Shown here piece after piece: positions 49,941-58,982 of a stretch of 64,000 bases of DNA. The translations under genes and the position numbers were made by a program. The notes below the pieces were generated by a model. That model worked only from the letters and a program-made list of their open reading frames with translations, made no database searches and had not been told where the DNA came from. The stretch is from Marinomonas ostreistagni (lineage in GTDB: Bacteria > Pseudomonadota > Gammaproteobacteria > Pseudomonadales > Marinomonadaceae). How positions within the stretch are numbered: position 1 is the first letter of the stretch; the number at the start of each line of letters is the position of its first letter. The stretch covers positions 275,476-339,475 of the forward strand of contig NZ_JAEMUH010000001.1 of assembly GCF_016461785.1 (NCBI RefSeq), given 5' to 3'.

Positions 49941-50937
49941 CATTTTCTAACGTTTCGATAATATCAATCCGTGTCGGTGCATTACCAAGAGCGACCGCAA
50001 TGTTTCTGCGCCAGTTTTCATAACCTGTTCGCCTTATTGGAGAGCCTTCCGTGTTTTTAAGAAAGGTTTCTTCATCCCACTTAAATAGTGCGAGTAAGTC
50101 TTCATTATCCAGGTTGTGGCGAGGTTGGAAGTCTTGTTCTTGAGTGTGTTTAGCAAACTTTGTCCAAGGGCAAACCAGCTGGCAGTCGTCACAGCCAAAA
50201 ATACGGTTGCCCATTTTTGAGCGTAACTCTTCTGGAATAATACCATCGTATTCAATAGTTAAGTATGAAATGCACTTACTGGCATCCAGAACCCAAGGTT
50301 TAACAAATGCGTTGGTAGGGCACTTATCAATGCATGCACTGCAACTGCCGCAGTGACGTTTTGCTGTTGGCTTATCAACAGGAAGTGGGAGGTTGGTGAA
50401 TACCTCTCCCAGTAAAAACCAGCTGCCAGCTTTGGGTGATAGTAATAAGGTATTTTTACCGATCCAGCCCATGCCTGCCTGCTCTGCAATCTGGCGTTCT
50501 AAAATAGGCGCACTGTCAACAAATGCTCTGTACCCATGTTCCCCTACTGCTTGCTCAATTTTCTTAGCCAACTGGGTTAGGCGTTTACGAATCAATTTAT
50601 GATAATCACGGCCTAACGCGTAGCGTGCAACATAGCCTCTTTCCTTTGTTTTTAGACGCTTTACGGTTTCAACAGACTCAGGCAAATAGGACATGTTTAG
50701 GCTAATAACACGTTGAGTGCCTGTATGAAGCTTGGCTGGAGAAAAGCGTAAATCGCCGTGGTTAGATAAATAACTCATTTCGCCGTGGTAGCCTTTAGCA
50801 AGCCACGCTTGAAAGCCTTCGCGATATTGCTCAAGTTCGGGATCGACTATACGGCATTCGCTAAAGCCAAATTCTAAAGCCCATGACTTTATGTCTTGAG
50901 AGAGTTGCTGTAATTCAAGTTCTGAGAAAGAGGACAC
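49867..50937 (-). CDS. queG: Epoxyqueuosine reductase
   Basis: A 356-residue cobalamin-dependent iron-sulfur enzyme that reduces epoxyqueuosine to queuosine in tRNA. The catalytic Asp of AFVDSAPILERQIAEQAG, the two 4Fe-4S motifs (CGSCSACIDKCP and CDDCQLVCPW), and KTNTLL-like GKNTLLLSPKAGSWFLLGE are present. In many gammaproteobacteria the neighbours are nnr and tsaE; they are absent here. The last 74 bases lie antisense to the end of the diguanylate cyclase gene. Confidence 0.95.
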   Translation of the reverse strand: MSSFSELELQQLSQDIKSWALEFGFSECRIVDPELEQYREGFQAWLAKGYHGEMSYLSNHGDLRFSPAKLHTGTQRVISLNMSYLPESVETVKRLKTKERGYVARYALGRDYHKLIRKRLTQLAKKIEQAVGEHGYRAFVDSAPILERQIAEQAGMGWIGKNTLLLSPKAGSWFLLGEVFTNLPLPVDKPTAKRHCGSCSACIDKCPTNAFVKPWVLDASKCISYLTIEYDGIIPEELRSKMGNRIFGCDDCQLVCPWTKFAKHTQEQDFQPRHNLDNEDLLALFKWDEETFLKNTEGSPIRRTGYENWRRNIAVALGNAPTRIDIIETLENARLTASEKLLVHLDWALAQHQKPQ

Positions 50938-51020
50938 GATTTATTGGATATCGATTAGGCACAAAAATGGTGCAATGACATGAGGCTGGGCAAGGGGCTT
51001 CCTCTGCCCAGCTGGAGTAC

Positions 51021-51281
51021 TTAATATAAGTTACTATCGCTCTTAACCGTGTCCATCAACAGTTTGATGAATAAACGGTCTGCATCTGAGTGTTCTTCTG
51101 GGATTTTTAGTGTGGTTTGGCTTGAAACCGCTTCTGCGATGACTTGATAAGCATTGGGCTCATTGATGTGCTCTTTGGCAATGCGAACCAATTCTCCTGC
51201 TAATTCTGGTTCCATAAGAATTTTACGGAAGCAACGTAGAAACTCATCAATAATACGTTGTTGATTCAATTGTGAAGCCAT
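51021..51281 (-). CDS. Small hypothetical protein, 86 residues
   Basis: An 86-residue mostly helical, acidic soluble protein of unknown function. Residues 5-38 (QRIIDEFLRCFRKILMEPEL) and 40-57 look like regular helices, and the tail is polar. AAGGAG lies eight bases before the ATG, which strongly supports translation. It stands between queG and the ilvI leader and has no clear partner. I do not recognise the family. Confidence 0.7.
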   Translation of the reverse strand: MASQLNQQRIIDEFLRCFRKILMEPELAGELVRIAKEHINEPNAYQVIAEAVSSQTTLKIPEEHSDADRLFIKLLMDTVKSDSNLY

Positions 51282-51704
51282 AGTGGTAACTCCTTAATTT
51301 ACAATGTAAGTATGACACCATGAAAGCCGTTGTAGAGCAAGAAGAATGGCGTTTTGTGGTGCTTTTTCATTGACACATTATGGTGCGCCTGACAGAATGG
51401 GCTCATACGTCAGCAATACCCCGCTGACATCTCTTCTGATGGTGGCCAACAGCCCCTTTCTATACGACTAGAGTATAGTCGTTACACAAAGTATTGTGAG
51501 TAAAATTTTTACAAGCAGTGCTTCCCTCGCGAAAAAACGCGGGCAGTGTCAAAACTGCGATTTCTTGCGTTTGAGTGTTCCTTGATTTCAGGCATCTCAT
51601 TTGTTTTGCAAACTTCGTTTTATCAACTTTTATCTGAGCTTGGTATGCGGTTACAATAGCCGCACCAAAATAGCAGATTGATGAACACTATAGAGGTTAA
51701 CAAG
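51282..51704 (+). promoter_or_regulatory. 423-base leader/intergenic region before ilvI
   Basis: This is the only gene-free stretch over 300 bases. It must hold promoters for the small gene (minus) and ilvI (plus). Inverted repeats are visible: GTCAGC/GCTGAC at 51409-51428, ACGACTA/TAGTCGT at 51464-51482, GTAAAA-T-TTTTAC at 51500-51512 and GCAGT/ACTGC at 51543-51558. A GTG frame of 29 codons (51496-51585) exists, but it is not rich in Ile, Val or Leu codons, so it is not a classic attenuation leader peptide. No strong terminator-like hairpin with a T run is seen. Confidence 0.45.
51464..51482. repeat. Inverted repeat, possible operator upstream of ilvI
   Basis: Perfect seven-base arms ACGACTA and TAGTCGT with a five-base spacer. 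Size and position suit a dimeric regulator-binding site; which protein binds is unknown. Confidence 0.4.
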
Positions 51705-53423
51705 GTGGAGTTATTATCCGGTGGTGAAATGATCGCCCGCTTCCTCAAAGATGAGGGAGTAGAATACATATATGGCTATCCAGGTGGTGCAGCCCTGCAC
51801 ATTTATGATGCACTGCATCGCCAATCTGATGTCAAGCATGTTCTTGTCCGTCACGAGCAAGCTGCGACACACATGGCTGACGGTTACGCTCGTGCGACAG
51901 GCAAACCTGGGGTCGTACTAGTTACCTCTGGTCCTGGCGCAACCAATACTGTGACAGGTATTGCGACAGCATTCATGGACTCCATCCCTATGGTGGTCAT
52001 CTGTGGTCAGGTAATGAGCTACTTGATTGGTGAAGATGCGTTCCAAGAGACAGACATGATTGGTGTTTCTCGTCCAATCGTAAAGCATAGCTTCAGTGTT
52101 AAGCACCCGTCTGAAATTCCTGGCGTATTGAAGAAAGCTTTCTACATTGCGAGTTCAGGTCGTCCTGGTCCTGTGGTTGTTGACATTCCCAAAGATATGA
52201 CCATGCCGAATGAGAAGTTTGAATACAACTATCCTGAGTCTGTATCGCTTCGTTCTTACACTCCGCCAGCAAAAGGTCATAGTGGGCAAATTAAGAAAGC
52301 GGTTGACCTATTATTAGCCGCTAAGCGACCAATGATCTACGCCGGTGGTGGTGTAATTATGGGTGGTGGTTCTGAATTATTGACCAAATTAGCACAGCAG
52401 CTTGAGTACCCTGTTACCAATACGCTGATGGGGCTAGGTGGTTATCCTGCAACGGACGACCAATTTGTTGGTATGCTTGGAATGCACGGATCCTATGAAG
52501 CTAACCAAGCGATGCATCATAGTGATTTGATATTGGCGATTGGCGCACGTTTTGATGATCGTGTAACGAATGACCCTGATAAGTTCTGTCCAAGTGCAAA
52601 AATAATTCATGTGGACATTGATCCTGCGTCGATTTCTAAGACTATCCGTGCGGACGTGCCAATTGTAGGTCCTGTGATCCAAGTTTTAGAAGAAATGCTG
52701 TCACTGATCGACGATGCACCAGCTCGCTCTAATCAGGACTCTATCAAGAATTGGTGGAAACAGATTAATGAATGGCGTCAAGTTCACGGTGGTCGTTATG
52801 ACACATCTAGTGACAAGATCAAGCCACAAGCAGCGGTAGAAGCTTGCTGGCGCGCAACGAACGGTGATGCATTTGTCGCATCAGACGTTGGTCAGCACCA
52901 AATGTTCACAGCACAGTACTACAAGTTTGCTAAGCCATACCGCTGGATTAACTCTGGTGGTCTAGGCACTATGGGCTTCGGTTTGCCTGCAGCTATGGGT
53001 GTTAAGATGAACTTCCCTGAAGAGACTGTAGTGTGTGTAACAGGTGAAGGTAGTATCCAGATGAACATTCAGGAGCTATCGACTTGTCTACAATACGGTT
53101 TACCAGTGAAGATTCTTTGTTTGAATAATGGTTACCTGGGCATGGTTCGCCAATGGCAAGACATGAACTACGAAGGCCGTCATTCAAACTCTTACCTAGA
53201 CTCATTGCCTGAATTCAAGACTCTAATGGACGCTTACCGTCACAAGTATGTAGAGATTCGTACTAAAGATGAGCTAGATTCGAAGATGGAAGAAGCGTTC
53301 GCGATGAAAGATCAGCTTGTATTCATCAACTGTTATGTAGACCCTGAGGAACACGTATACCCAATGCAAGTACCACGTGGCTCTATGCGTGATATGTTCC
53401 TAAGCAAAACGGAGCGAACTTAA
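51705..53423 (+). CDS. ilvI: Acetolactate synthase, large subunit
   Basis: A 572-residue ThDP enzyme, the catalytic subunit for the first common step of valine, leucine and isoleucine synthesis. The N-terminal [20 protein letters not shown] and [14 protein letters not shown] contain the ThDP glutamate region; [13 protein letters not shown] and the ThDP motif [28 protein letters not shown] follow. I prefer GTG 51705, giving the usual ELLSGGEM start, with AGAGG eight bases upstream; an ATG eight codons earlier (51681) is also open. ilvH follows after one base. Confidence 0.95.
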   Translation: MELLSGGEMIARFLKDEGVEYIYGYPGGAALHIYDALHRQSDVKHVLVRHEQAATHMADGYARATGKPGVVLVTSGPGATNTVTGIATAFMDSIPMVVICGQVMSYLIGEDAFQETDMIGVSRPIVKHSFSVKHPSEIPGVLKKAFYIASSGRPGPVVVDIPKDMTMPNEKFEYNYPESVSLRSYTPPAKGHSGQIKKAVDLLLAAKRPMIYAGGGVIMGGGSELLTKLAQQLEYPVTNTLMGLGGYPATDDQFVGMLGMHGSYEANQAMHHSDLILAIGARFDDRVTNDPDKFCPSAKIIHVDIDPASISKTIRADVPIVGPVIQVLEEMLSLIDDAPARSNQDSIKNWWKQINEWRQVHGGRYDTSSDKIKPQAAVEACWRATNGDAFVASDVGQHQMFTAQYYKFAKPYRWINSGGLGTMGFGLPAAMGVKMNFPEETVVCVTGEGSIQMNIQELSTCLQYGLPVKILCLNNGYLGMVRQWQDMNYEGRHSNSYLDSLPEFKTLMDAYRHKYVEIRTKDELDSKMEEAFAMKDQLVFINCYVDPEEHVYPMQVPRGSMRDMFLSKTERT

Positions 53424-53424
53424 T

Positions 53425-53916
53425 ATGCGACACATTATCTCAGTTTTAATGGAAAACGAACCGGGGGCTTTGTCGCGTGTTGTTGGCCTGTTTTCACAGC
53501 GTAACTTCAACATTGAATCATTGAACGTGGCGCCAACAGATGACCCGACATTGTCTCGATTGACGTTAACAACATTTGGTTCTGACCAAGTAGTTGAGCA
53601 GATTACCAAACAGCTTAATAAACTGATTGATGTAGTTAAGTTAGTAGACTTAACAGAAGGTCAGCACATCGAGCGTGAATTGATGTTGGTCAAAGTGAGA
53701 GCTTCTGGTGCTCAACGTGCTGAAGTTAAGCGTACAGTTGATATTTTTCGAGGCAATATCATTGATATGACGCCTTCTATCTACACGATGCAGATTGTTG
53801 GTGAGTCAGACAAGCTGGATGGCTTTCTTCAAGCACTAGGTGGTATGCACATTCTTGAAGTGGTTCGTACAGGTGTATCTGGTGTGGCACGAGGCGAGAA
53901 AACGCTCTCTCTGTAA
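53425..53916 (+). CDS. ilvH: Acetolactate synthase, small regulatory subunit
   Basis: A 163-residue regulatory subunit. The N-terminal ACT domain (about 1-78, beginning RHIISVLMENEPGALSRVVG) binds valine for feedback inhibition, and the C-terminal IlvH domain includes VKVRASGAQRAEVKRTVDIF. It follows ilvI after one base. ilvC, the usual third gene, is absent and a terminator follows directly. Confidence 0.97.
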   Translation: MRHIISVLMENEPGALSRVVGLFSQRNFNIESLNVAPTDDPTLSRLTLTTFGSDQVVEQITKQLNKLIDVVKLVDLTEGQHIERELMLVKVRASGAQRAEVKRTVDIFRGNIIDMTPSIYTMQIVGESDKLDGFLQALGGMHILEVVRTGVSGVARGEKTLSL

Positions 53917-53937
53917 GGGATGGCTGTTTATTCTTTG

Positions 53938-53968
53938 AAAAAACGCGCTTTCTAGCGCGTTTTTTTGT
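53938..53968 (+). terminator. ilvIH terminator
   Basis: Twelve-base stem AAAAAACGCGCT / AGCGCGTTTTTT (53938-53949 and 53954-53965) with loop TTCT, ending in Ts. Confidence 0.9.
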
Positions 53969-54163
53969 GCCTGCATATTTGTCTTTTAATATGTTTTTTT
54001 ATGATGACTCTTGGCACTGTTCTGACAATTGTTGAGTGAATGGGCATTTTAACGAATAATCTGTTCTTACTAGGAGTAAAAGCGTAACTGCCTGTTTCTT
54101 GGTTTATTTTTATCTGAAAGTAGCCACAATGAAATGACACATTCATTGAAACAGGACGATACT

Positions 54164-54667
54164 ATGAACACTTCAACAGCATTTAAAAATACAAAAACAG
54201 TGATTAAAAAAGGCGCTCTTGCGACGGCGATTGCCGCAACCACTTTAGTTGGGACTTCAGTCTACGCAGACGACCTTGCTTGTGCTCGAGTTGCAGGGAA
54301 CGAAGCCGCCGTTGAGATAGCGAAAGCGCAAGATGATTGGAGTGAGATCTTTACGACACAAGCAGAGTTGGCAGCAGCGAAAACAGAGTGCTTTATTGAT
54401 AAACATGTAACGTCCAATGATACGGATGAAAACTGGGAGGAAATTAAAGAAGACTTCCAAGAGGGAATGGCTGATCTGCACGATGAGTTCGAAGAGCAGG
54501 TCGACAATGCAAAAGACGTTTATGAAGACGCTAAAGATAAGGCGGAAACAGATAAAGCTTTAGCCGCCGCTGAAGATACCTATGATGAGACAATGGAAGA
54601 AATTACTGATACCTATCAGGATTCTGTCGCAGCACTAAAAGATAAGTTGGGTATTAATGAGTCATAA
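54164..54667 (+). CDS. Acidic helical periplasmic protein of unknown function
   Basis: A 167-residue exported protein. A Sec signal (residues 1-35, ATAIAATTLVGTSVYA) ends in an AxA-like site before DD. The mature part is very acidic and helical, with heptad-like repeats from about 90 to 160 (EDFQEGMADLHDEFEEQV, then YEDAKDKAETDKALAAAEDT) suggesting a coiled coil. Two cysteines (40 and 76) may pair. AGGA lies seven bases before the ATG, and a clear terminator follows, so it is a single-gene unit. I do not recognise the family; a structural or metal-buffering periplasmic role is only a guess. Confidence 0.75.
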   Translation: MNTSTAFKNTKTVIKKGALATAIAATTLVGTSVYADDLACARVAGNEAAVEIAKAQDDWSEIFTTQAELAAAKTECFIDKHVTSNDTDENWEEIKEDFQEGMADLHDEFEEQVDNAKDVYEDAKDKAETDKALAAAEDTYDETMEEITDTYQDSVAALKDKLGINES

Positions 54668-54689
54668 ACAATAATTGTTGGTGATTTAG

Positions 54690-54717
54690 AATGGCCACCT
54701 TGACGGTGGCCATTTTG
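54690..54717 (+). terminator. Terminator after the acidic periplasmic protein
   Basis: Ten-base stem AATGGCCACC / GGTGGCCATT (54690-54699 and 54705-54714) with loop TTGAC, then a short T run. Confidence 0.82.
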
Positions 54718-54793
54718 TATTTAAGAGTAGCGCTTTTTAGAAATACTTTTACATGCTAACGTGCATGGAGTTTTAAAGAATATAGGCTGAGAA

Positions 54794-55252
54794 GTGGATA
54801 AGATTAATTGGAAATTGTTGAGGGCTTTAGAAAAGAACGCTCGCTTGAGTTATTCAGAGCTTGCTAAATTAGTTCACTTATCCGCTCCGGCTGTCGCTGA
54901 ACGCATTAAAAAGCTTGAAGAGCAGGGGGCAATCTCAGGTTATCGAGCAACCATCAATCTTGAAAAAGTAGGGATTCCAATTACCGCTCTGGTGGAATGC
55001 GAGGTGTATCGTACGAAAGAAAGAGCATTCAAAGAGTTGGTGCTGAGCCTTGATGAAGTGGTGGATTGTTATAACATCACTGGTCCATCTGCGTTTATCT
55101 TGCGTGTTGCAGTATCATCTATGTCTTGTTTGGATGTCTTGTTAGAGAGGCTGATTGATTTGAGCGACACCAAGACTATGATGATTATGTCACAACCAGT
55201 TGATCGTGAAATGCCGCTCAATATTGAAAAGGTTACAAGTTCGCTTCCTTAA
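54794..55252 (+). CDS. Lrp/AsnC-family transcriptional regulator
   Basis: A 152-residue regulator. The N-terminal winged helix (DKINWKLLRALEKNARLSYS, then LSAPAVAERIKKLEEQGAI) covers about 1-60, and the C-terminal RAM ligand domain covers about 65-145 with CYNITGPSAFILRVAV. Start is GTG 54794. Such proteins bind amino acids and usually control neighbouring transport or metabolism genes. Its end overlaps the converging EamA-family gene by 20 bases. Confidence 0.9.
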   Translation: MDKINWKLLRALEKNARLSYSELAKLVHLSAPAVAERIKKLEEQGAISGYRATINLEKVGIPITALVECEVYRTKERAFKELVLSLDEVVDCYNITGPSAFILRVAVSSMSCLDVLLERLIDLSDTKTMMIMSQPVDREMPLNIEKVTSSLP

Positions 55253-56117
55253 TAGGTTCCAGTGTAGCGGTTTTGCGTGGCCACTGACTCACAATCATTC
55301 CAGAAAAGATCAGAGCACAGCCAAACAGAGCGCGATCACTCAACACTTCTCCCATTAATAGCCATCCACCTAGTACTGCAAAGACGGCTTCCATTGATAA
55401 TATCAAAGCGGTGCTACTAGGGCTGACGTTACGTTGTCCTAGTGTTTGCAATGTAAACGCAATCCCTGAAGAAGCAACCCCAGCATAAACAAGTGGCCAC
55501 CAAGCCAGTTCGATCGAATTCAACGTTGGAGTTTCAAAGCTAAAGGCGGTTAGCGTTGCCCAAACGGTGGCAACAGCAAATTGCATAATCGACAATGGCA
55601 AAGCGGGAAGAGAGCGAGATAAGTAACTTATTAATAATACGTGTCCTGTCCAAAATAATGTGCCAGCAAACTCAAGTGCATCCCCTTTGTTAATACTAAG
55701 GTTTGGTCCGATAGTGAGAATATAAAAGCCAACCAGAGCTATGGCTAAGCCTCCCCAGGTGAGACGATCTACCGCATGTTTAAATAGTAGTCCCACTAGT
55801 GGCACCATCACAATATACATACTAGTAATGAAACCAGCGTTGCCCGCAGTGGTGTAGAGTAGGCCGGTTTGTTGAAACGTAAAGCCAAAGAACAACAAAG
55901 TGCCTGCAGCCGCGCTCCCTTTAAAAAGAGCTGGCTTCGAATAGGGCTCTTTTACCTTAAAGATAAACAAGAGGGGTATTAAGGAAAGGGTGGCGAGAAA
56001 GAAGCGAACAGCATTAAAAGTGTGCGGGCCAATGACATCCATTGCAGTACTTTGTGCAACAAATGCAAATCCCCAAATACAAGCGGTAAGCCATAAAAAT
56101 AAGTGCGAAATAGACAT
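55233..56117 (-). CDS. EamA/DMT-family transporter
   Basis: A 294-residue inner-membrane protein with ten predicted spans in two EamA repeats (first ending near 140, second near 285), the drug/metabolite transporter fold. Typical segments are WGFAFVAQSTAMDVIGPHTF near the start and LGQRNVSPSSTALILSMEAVFAVLGG in the second repeat (quoted here by its ends LGQRNVSPS and AVFAVLGG). Many members export amino acids or related metabolites; the substrate is not readable. ATG 56117 has GAGG five bases upstream. It is divergent from the LysE-family gene. Confidence 0.88.
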   Translation of the reverse strand: MSISHLFLWLTACIWGFAFVAQSTAMDVIGPHTFNAVRFFLATLSLIPLLFIFKVKEPYSKPALFKGSAAAGTLLFFGFTFQQTGLLYTTAGNAGFITSMYIVMVPLVGLLFKHAVDRLTWGGLAIALVGFYILTIGPNLSINKGDALEFAGTLFWTGHVLLISYLSRSLPALPLSIMQFAVATVWATLTAFSFETPTLNSIELAWWPLVYAGVASSGIAFTLQTLGQRNVSPSSTALILSMEAVFAVLGGWLLMGEVLSDRALFGCALIFSGMIVSQWPRKTATLEPIKEANL

Positions 56118-56288
56118 GACAACCTCGTCTTTTATGAGTAGAGTTGCCGTCCATTTTAAGGTGGTGCGAGGCATTCGAAACAGCGTGAAACCTTCGAAAG
56201 CAAAGCTCATTCCTTGTTTTTATAAGTTTTTAAATAATATTTGCTTTCAAAACGAAAGCGTTAATGTGAGAGGTAAAAGAAACAATAG

Positions 56289-56921
56289 ATGGCACTTGAA
56301 GTTTGGCTAGCGGTAGCTCCTATTTTATTACTACTTTCTTTTGGGCCAGGCCCCAATAACTTTACGGCAATGTATAACGGTATTCGTGTCGGTGCGGGTT
56401 CTGCTGTGGTGGCGGTTGTGGGGCGAAATATTGCTTTTGGTCTACTGATGCTCATATCGGCATTAGGGCTGGGTGCGGTCATTGTTTCATCGGTATTTTG
56501 GTTTAATGTCGTGAAGTGGTTAGGTGTGATTTATCTGTTTTACATTGGTGTTAAAGCGTGGGTGAATGCGTCCAACAGTCTATCTGACATGGAAGAAGGA
56601 GGGGTAGTGGTGCCTAGCACCCATGTGAGTCGTATGCGCCAAGAGTTTATGGTAGCGATCAGTAATCCGAAAGCGATCTTGATTTTTACAGCTATTTTCC
56701 CGCAGATGTTAGATCTTTCTGAGCCAGTTACGACACAGTTTCTAATCATGGGGGTAACGTTCATGGCAACAGAGTTTATTGCGGCATTTTTCTATGCATT
56801 GGGTGGGCGTCAGCTGCGTAGACTGATTCGTAGCCCTAAAGGGATGATTAATTTAAATCGAGGGATGGGCGGGATATTTGTTCTAGCCAGTGCTTTTCTG
56901 GCAACGGCTTCTAGAGTGTAG
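56289..56921 (+). CDS. LysE/RhtB-family amino-acid exporter
   Basis: A 210-residue inner-membrane protein with about six spans. The N-terminal FGPGPNNFTAMYNGIRVG motif (about 19-36) and the later ISNPKAILIFTAIFPQ are LysE/RhtB signatures. Members export amino acids or homoserine lactone-like metabolites. It is divergent from the EamA gene across 171 bases and converges on luxS, with a terminator between. Confidence 0.9.
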   Translation: MALEVWLAVAPILLLLSFGPGPNNFTAMYNGIRVGAGSAVVAVVGRNIAFGLLMLISALGLGAVIVSSVFWFNVVKWLGVIYLFYIGVKAWVNASNSLSDMEEGGVVVPSTHVSRMRQEFMVAISNPKAILIFTAIFPQMLDLSEPVTTQFLIMGVTFMATEFIAAFFYALGGRQLRRLIRSPKGMINLNRGMGGIFVLASAFLATASRV

Positions 56922-56947
56922 AAGCAAGGCTAAAGCAGTTAAAACGA

Positions 56948-56976
56948 AAAGAGGGAGCCATTGGCTCCCTCTTTGG
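56948..56976. terminator. Terminator between the LysE gene and luxS
   Basis: Twelve-base stem (56948-56959 and 56963-56974) with loop ATT; the arms carry GAGGGAGCC/GGCTCCCTC flanked by AAA and TTT, so both converging genes can use it. Confidence 0.85.
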
Positions 56977-56992
56977 TATCAAGGCAGATTCA

Positions 56993-57505
56993 TTAAGAGT
57001 GCTCTGCAAGAAACTCTTCAGATAAGTACAGTTCTTGGTTGCTGTTTACTTTCACGTCACGACTTAGAATATTTTTCGCAATTTGCTTAGCTTCTTCTAA
57101 AGAGTGCATAGTGTAAGTGCCACACTGATATTCGTTTAGCTCAGGGATATCTTCCTTTGCAGCCACGTTCAGCACATCTTCCATAGCAGCTTTCCAGCTC
57201 TGAGCAACGGTTTCTTCACTTGGCGTTCCGATAAGGCTCATGTAAAAGCCAGTTCGGCAACCCATTGGCGAAATGTCGATAATTTCAACGCTGTCACCGT
57301 TTAAGTGGTCACGCATAAAGCCTGCAAACAGATGTTCTAGAGTATGAATGCCTTTCTCAGAAAGGATTTCTTCATTCGGAATGCAAAAACGCAAATCAAA
57401 TACCGTGATGGTGTCACCCTTTGGGGTTTCCATAGTTTTTGCAACACGCACGGCAGGCGCATACATACGAGTGTGATCTACGCGAAAGCTGTCTAATAGT
57501 GGCAT
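56993..57505 (-). CDS. luxS: S-ribosylhomocysteine lyase (AI-2 synthase)
   Basis: A 170-residue metalloenzyme that splits S-ribosylhomocysteine into homocysteine and DPD, the precursor of the AI-2 signal. The metal motif [12 protein letters not shown] (His54 and His58), the catalytic cysteine in [11 protein letters not shown], and the third ligand cysteine in EYQCGTY are present. AGGAGAG precedes the ATG. It lies 56 bases downstream of a YjeH-like amino-acid exporter gene on the same strand. No lsr or lux receptor genes are in the window. Confidence 0.97.
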   Translation of the reverse strand: MPLLDSFRVDHTRMYAPAVRVAKTMETPKGDTITVFDLRFCIPNEEILSEKGIHTLEHLFAGFMRDHLNGDSVEIIDISPMGCRTGFYMSLIGTPSEETVAQSWKAAMEDVLNVAAKEDIPELNEYQCGTYTMHSLEEAKQIAKNILSRDVKVNSNQELYLSEEFLAEHS

Positions 57506-57524
57506 TTGAATTCTCTCCTATGCT

Positions 57525-57544
57525 CTCGCCAAGCAGTGGGCGAG
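57525..57544 (-). other. Intercistronic hairpin between the YjeH-like gene and luxS
   Basis: Six-base arms CTCGCC and GGCGAG with an eight-base loop, placed just upstream of the luxS ribosome-binding site. There is no T run on either side, so it looks like an RNA-stability or translation-control hairpin rather than a terminator. Confidence 0.45.
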
Positions 57545-57561
57545 GTGATTATTTATGTCTG

Positions 57562-58836
57562 CTATTGTACATGAATTTTGTCTTCCATCATGGGGGGATT
57601 GCGAGTTTTTACATGTTCCCATAGCAATGCAAGAACGAAGACAAAACCAGCAAACCACATATTTTGTCCTACAAACAATGCCATGATCAGGCAACTAATC
57701 GTTGCTAGAGCAGAGAGCCAAAGGTGCTTTTGGCCAAGTGATTTCACCGCAGTTGCGCAGGTCAGTAAGTAGATCAGTAAAAATGCGCCGTTGGTCATTT
57801 CTATGAGCCATTCCATTTGAGCAGTGAAGAGCTCAATGTATAGCAAGGATAGTAAACACATCACTCCAACAAAGGTAACTGCTCGTATTGGTGTACCTTG
57901 CTTTGATAGGGAAGCAAAGTAGCTTGGCAGTGCCTGTTGACTGGCCATAGATTGAACCATCCTTGCAAAGCCCAAGATGTAAGCCCCAACATTAGAAAAC
58001 GCAATAACATAGGCGCCTAAGGCAAACCATCTGCGAGCGTCTTCACCGAGTAAGGCGCCGACTAACAGAGCAAGGGATTGACTGTTGGTCAGCTCATCAC
58101 CGTAGACTTGATAGTGAGCAATCATTAGCACGGTGGCTAAGTAGAGCAGTACAACTAATGCAATTCCGCCCAGTAGCGCAATTGGAAAGTCTCGGCTTGG
58201 GTTTTTAAACTCTGAACCCATGTGAGCCATGACCTCGATACCGAGGAAGCACCAAAAGATCGTCCCAGTTGCGAGCAAGGTACTTTCCCATTCTCCCCAA
58301 TTCGTAGGTTGCTGGACTGTTAGGTTGCTGATGGATACATCGCTTAATATAAAAAGCCCTAACACTGTACCAATAAGACAGATGACCACTCCCGTTTGAA
58401 AGTTAGCCGAGTTTTTCATGCCAGCTATGGAGAACAACAGCATTCCTATCAAAGTGATACTACTTAATAGGAAAAGGCTGCTTTCGGAAACATCTAGTAC
58501 GATTGCAAGGTATGCGGCAGCCACTTTAATCGCAACAGCTGGGCCAACTAGCAAGATGCTTAAGAATAGCCAACCAACGGCTCTTTCTGCTTTTTGCCCA
58601 AGTACCTTGCCAATATAGTGGGAAGCACCTCCTGCTGAAGGAAAGCGGCTCCCTAAAAAGGAGAATACAAATGCTACGGGGACTATGATTAAGGCCGTTA
58701 CAAGCCAAGCATAAAATGCAAAGCTTCCTGCTTGTGCAACGGACATCGCCGGTAAAATCATTAATCCGGTACCGACGAATGTGGTCACGGTCATTGCGAT
58801 GCCTTGTATAGGGCCTAGAGTGCGCTGGTACTGCAT
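57562..58836 (-). CDS. YjeH-like amino-acid exporter (APC superfamily)
   Basis: A 424-residue inner-membrane carrier with about twelve spans. The N-terminal GPIQGIAMTVTTFVGTGLMI, the FPSAGGASHYIGKVLG segment and the FWCFLGIEVMAHMGSEFKNP motif closely follow E. coli YjeH, an exporter of methionine and branched-chain amino acids. The substrate is inferred from this resemblance and from ilvIH and luxS nearby. It is divergent from an Lrp/AsnC regulator gene over 146 bases and probably co-transcribed with luxS. Confidence 0.85.
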   Translation of the reverse strand: MQYQRTLGPIQGIAMTVTTFVGTGLMILPAMSVAQAGSFAFYAWLVTALIIVPVAFVFSFLGSRFPSAGGASHYIGKVLGQKAERAVGWLFLSILLVGPAVAIKVAAAYLAIVLDVSESSLFLLSSITLIGMLLFSIAGMKNSANFQTGVVICLIGTVLGLFILSDVSISNLTVQQPTNWGEWESTLLATGTIFWCFLGIEVMAHMGSEFKNPSRDFPIALLGGIALVVLLYLATVLMIAHYQVYGDELTNSQSLALLVGALLGEDARRWFALGAYVIAFSNVGAYILGFARMVQSMASQQALPSYFASLSKQGTPIRAVTFVGVMCLLSLLYIELFTAQMEWLIEMTNGAFLLIYLLTCATAVKSLGQKHLWLSALATISCLIMALFVGQNMWFAGFVFVLALLWEHVKTRNPPMMEDKIHVQ

Positions 58837-58982
58837 GCTTCATTCCTAATGAAAGTGCTTTGAATTTATGTTGTACAGGATAAAATGAGCGCAATAAGAA
58901 TGCTTGAGTCACTTTGCGCCTATTTGATGACAATGTGTCGGTTTTGCCAGCAAAGTGACGGTGATAACAATAAGGTTGTTAG

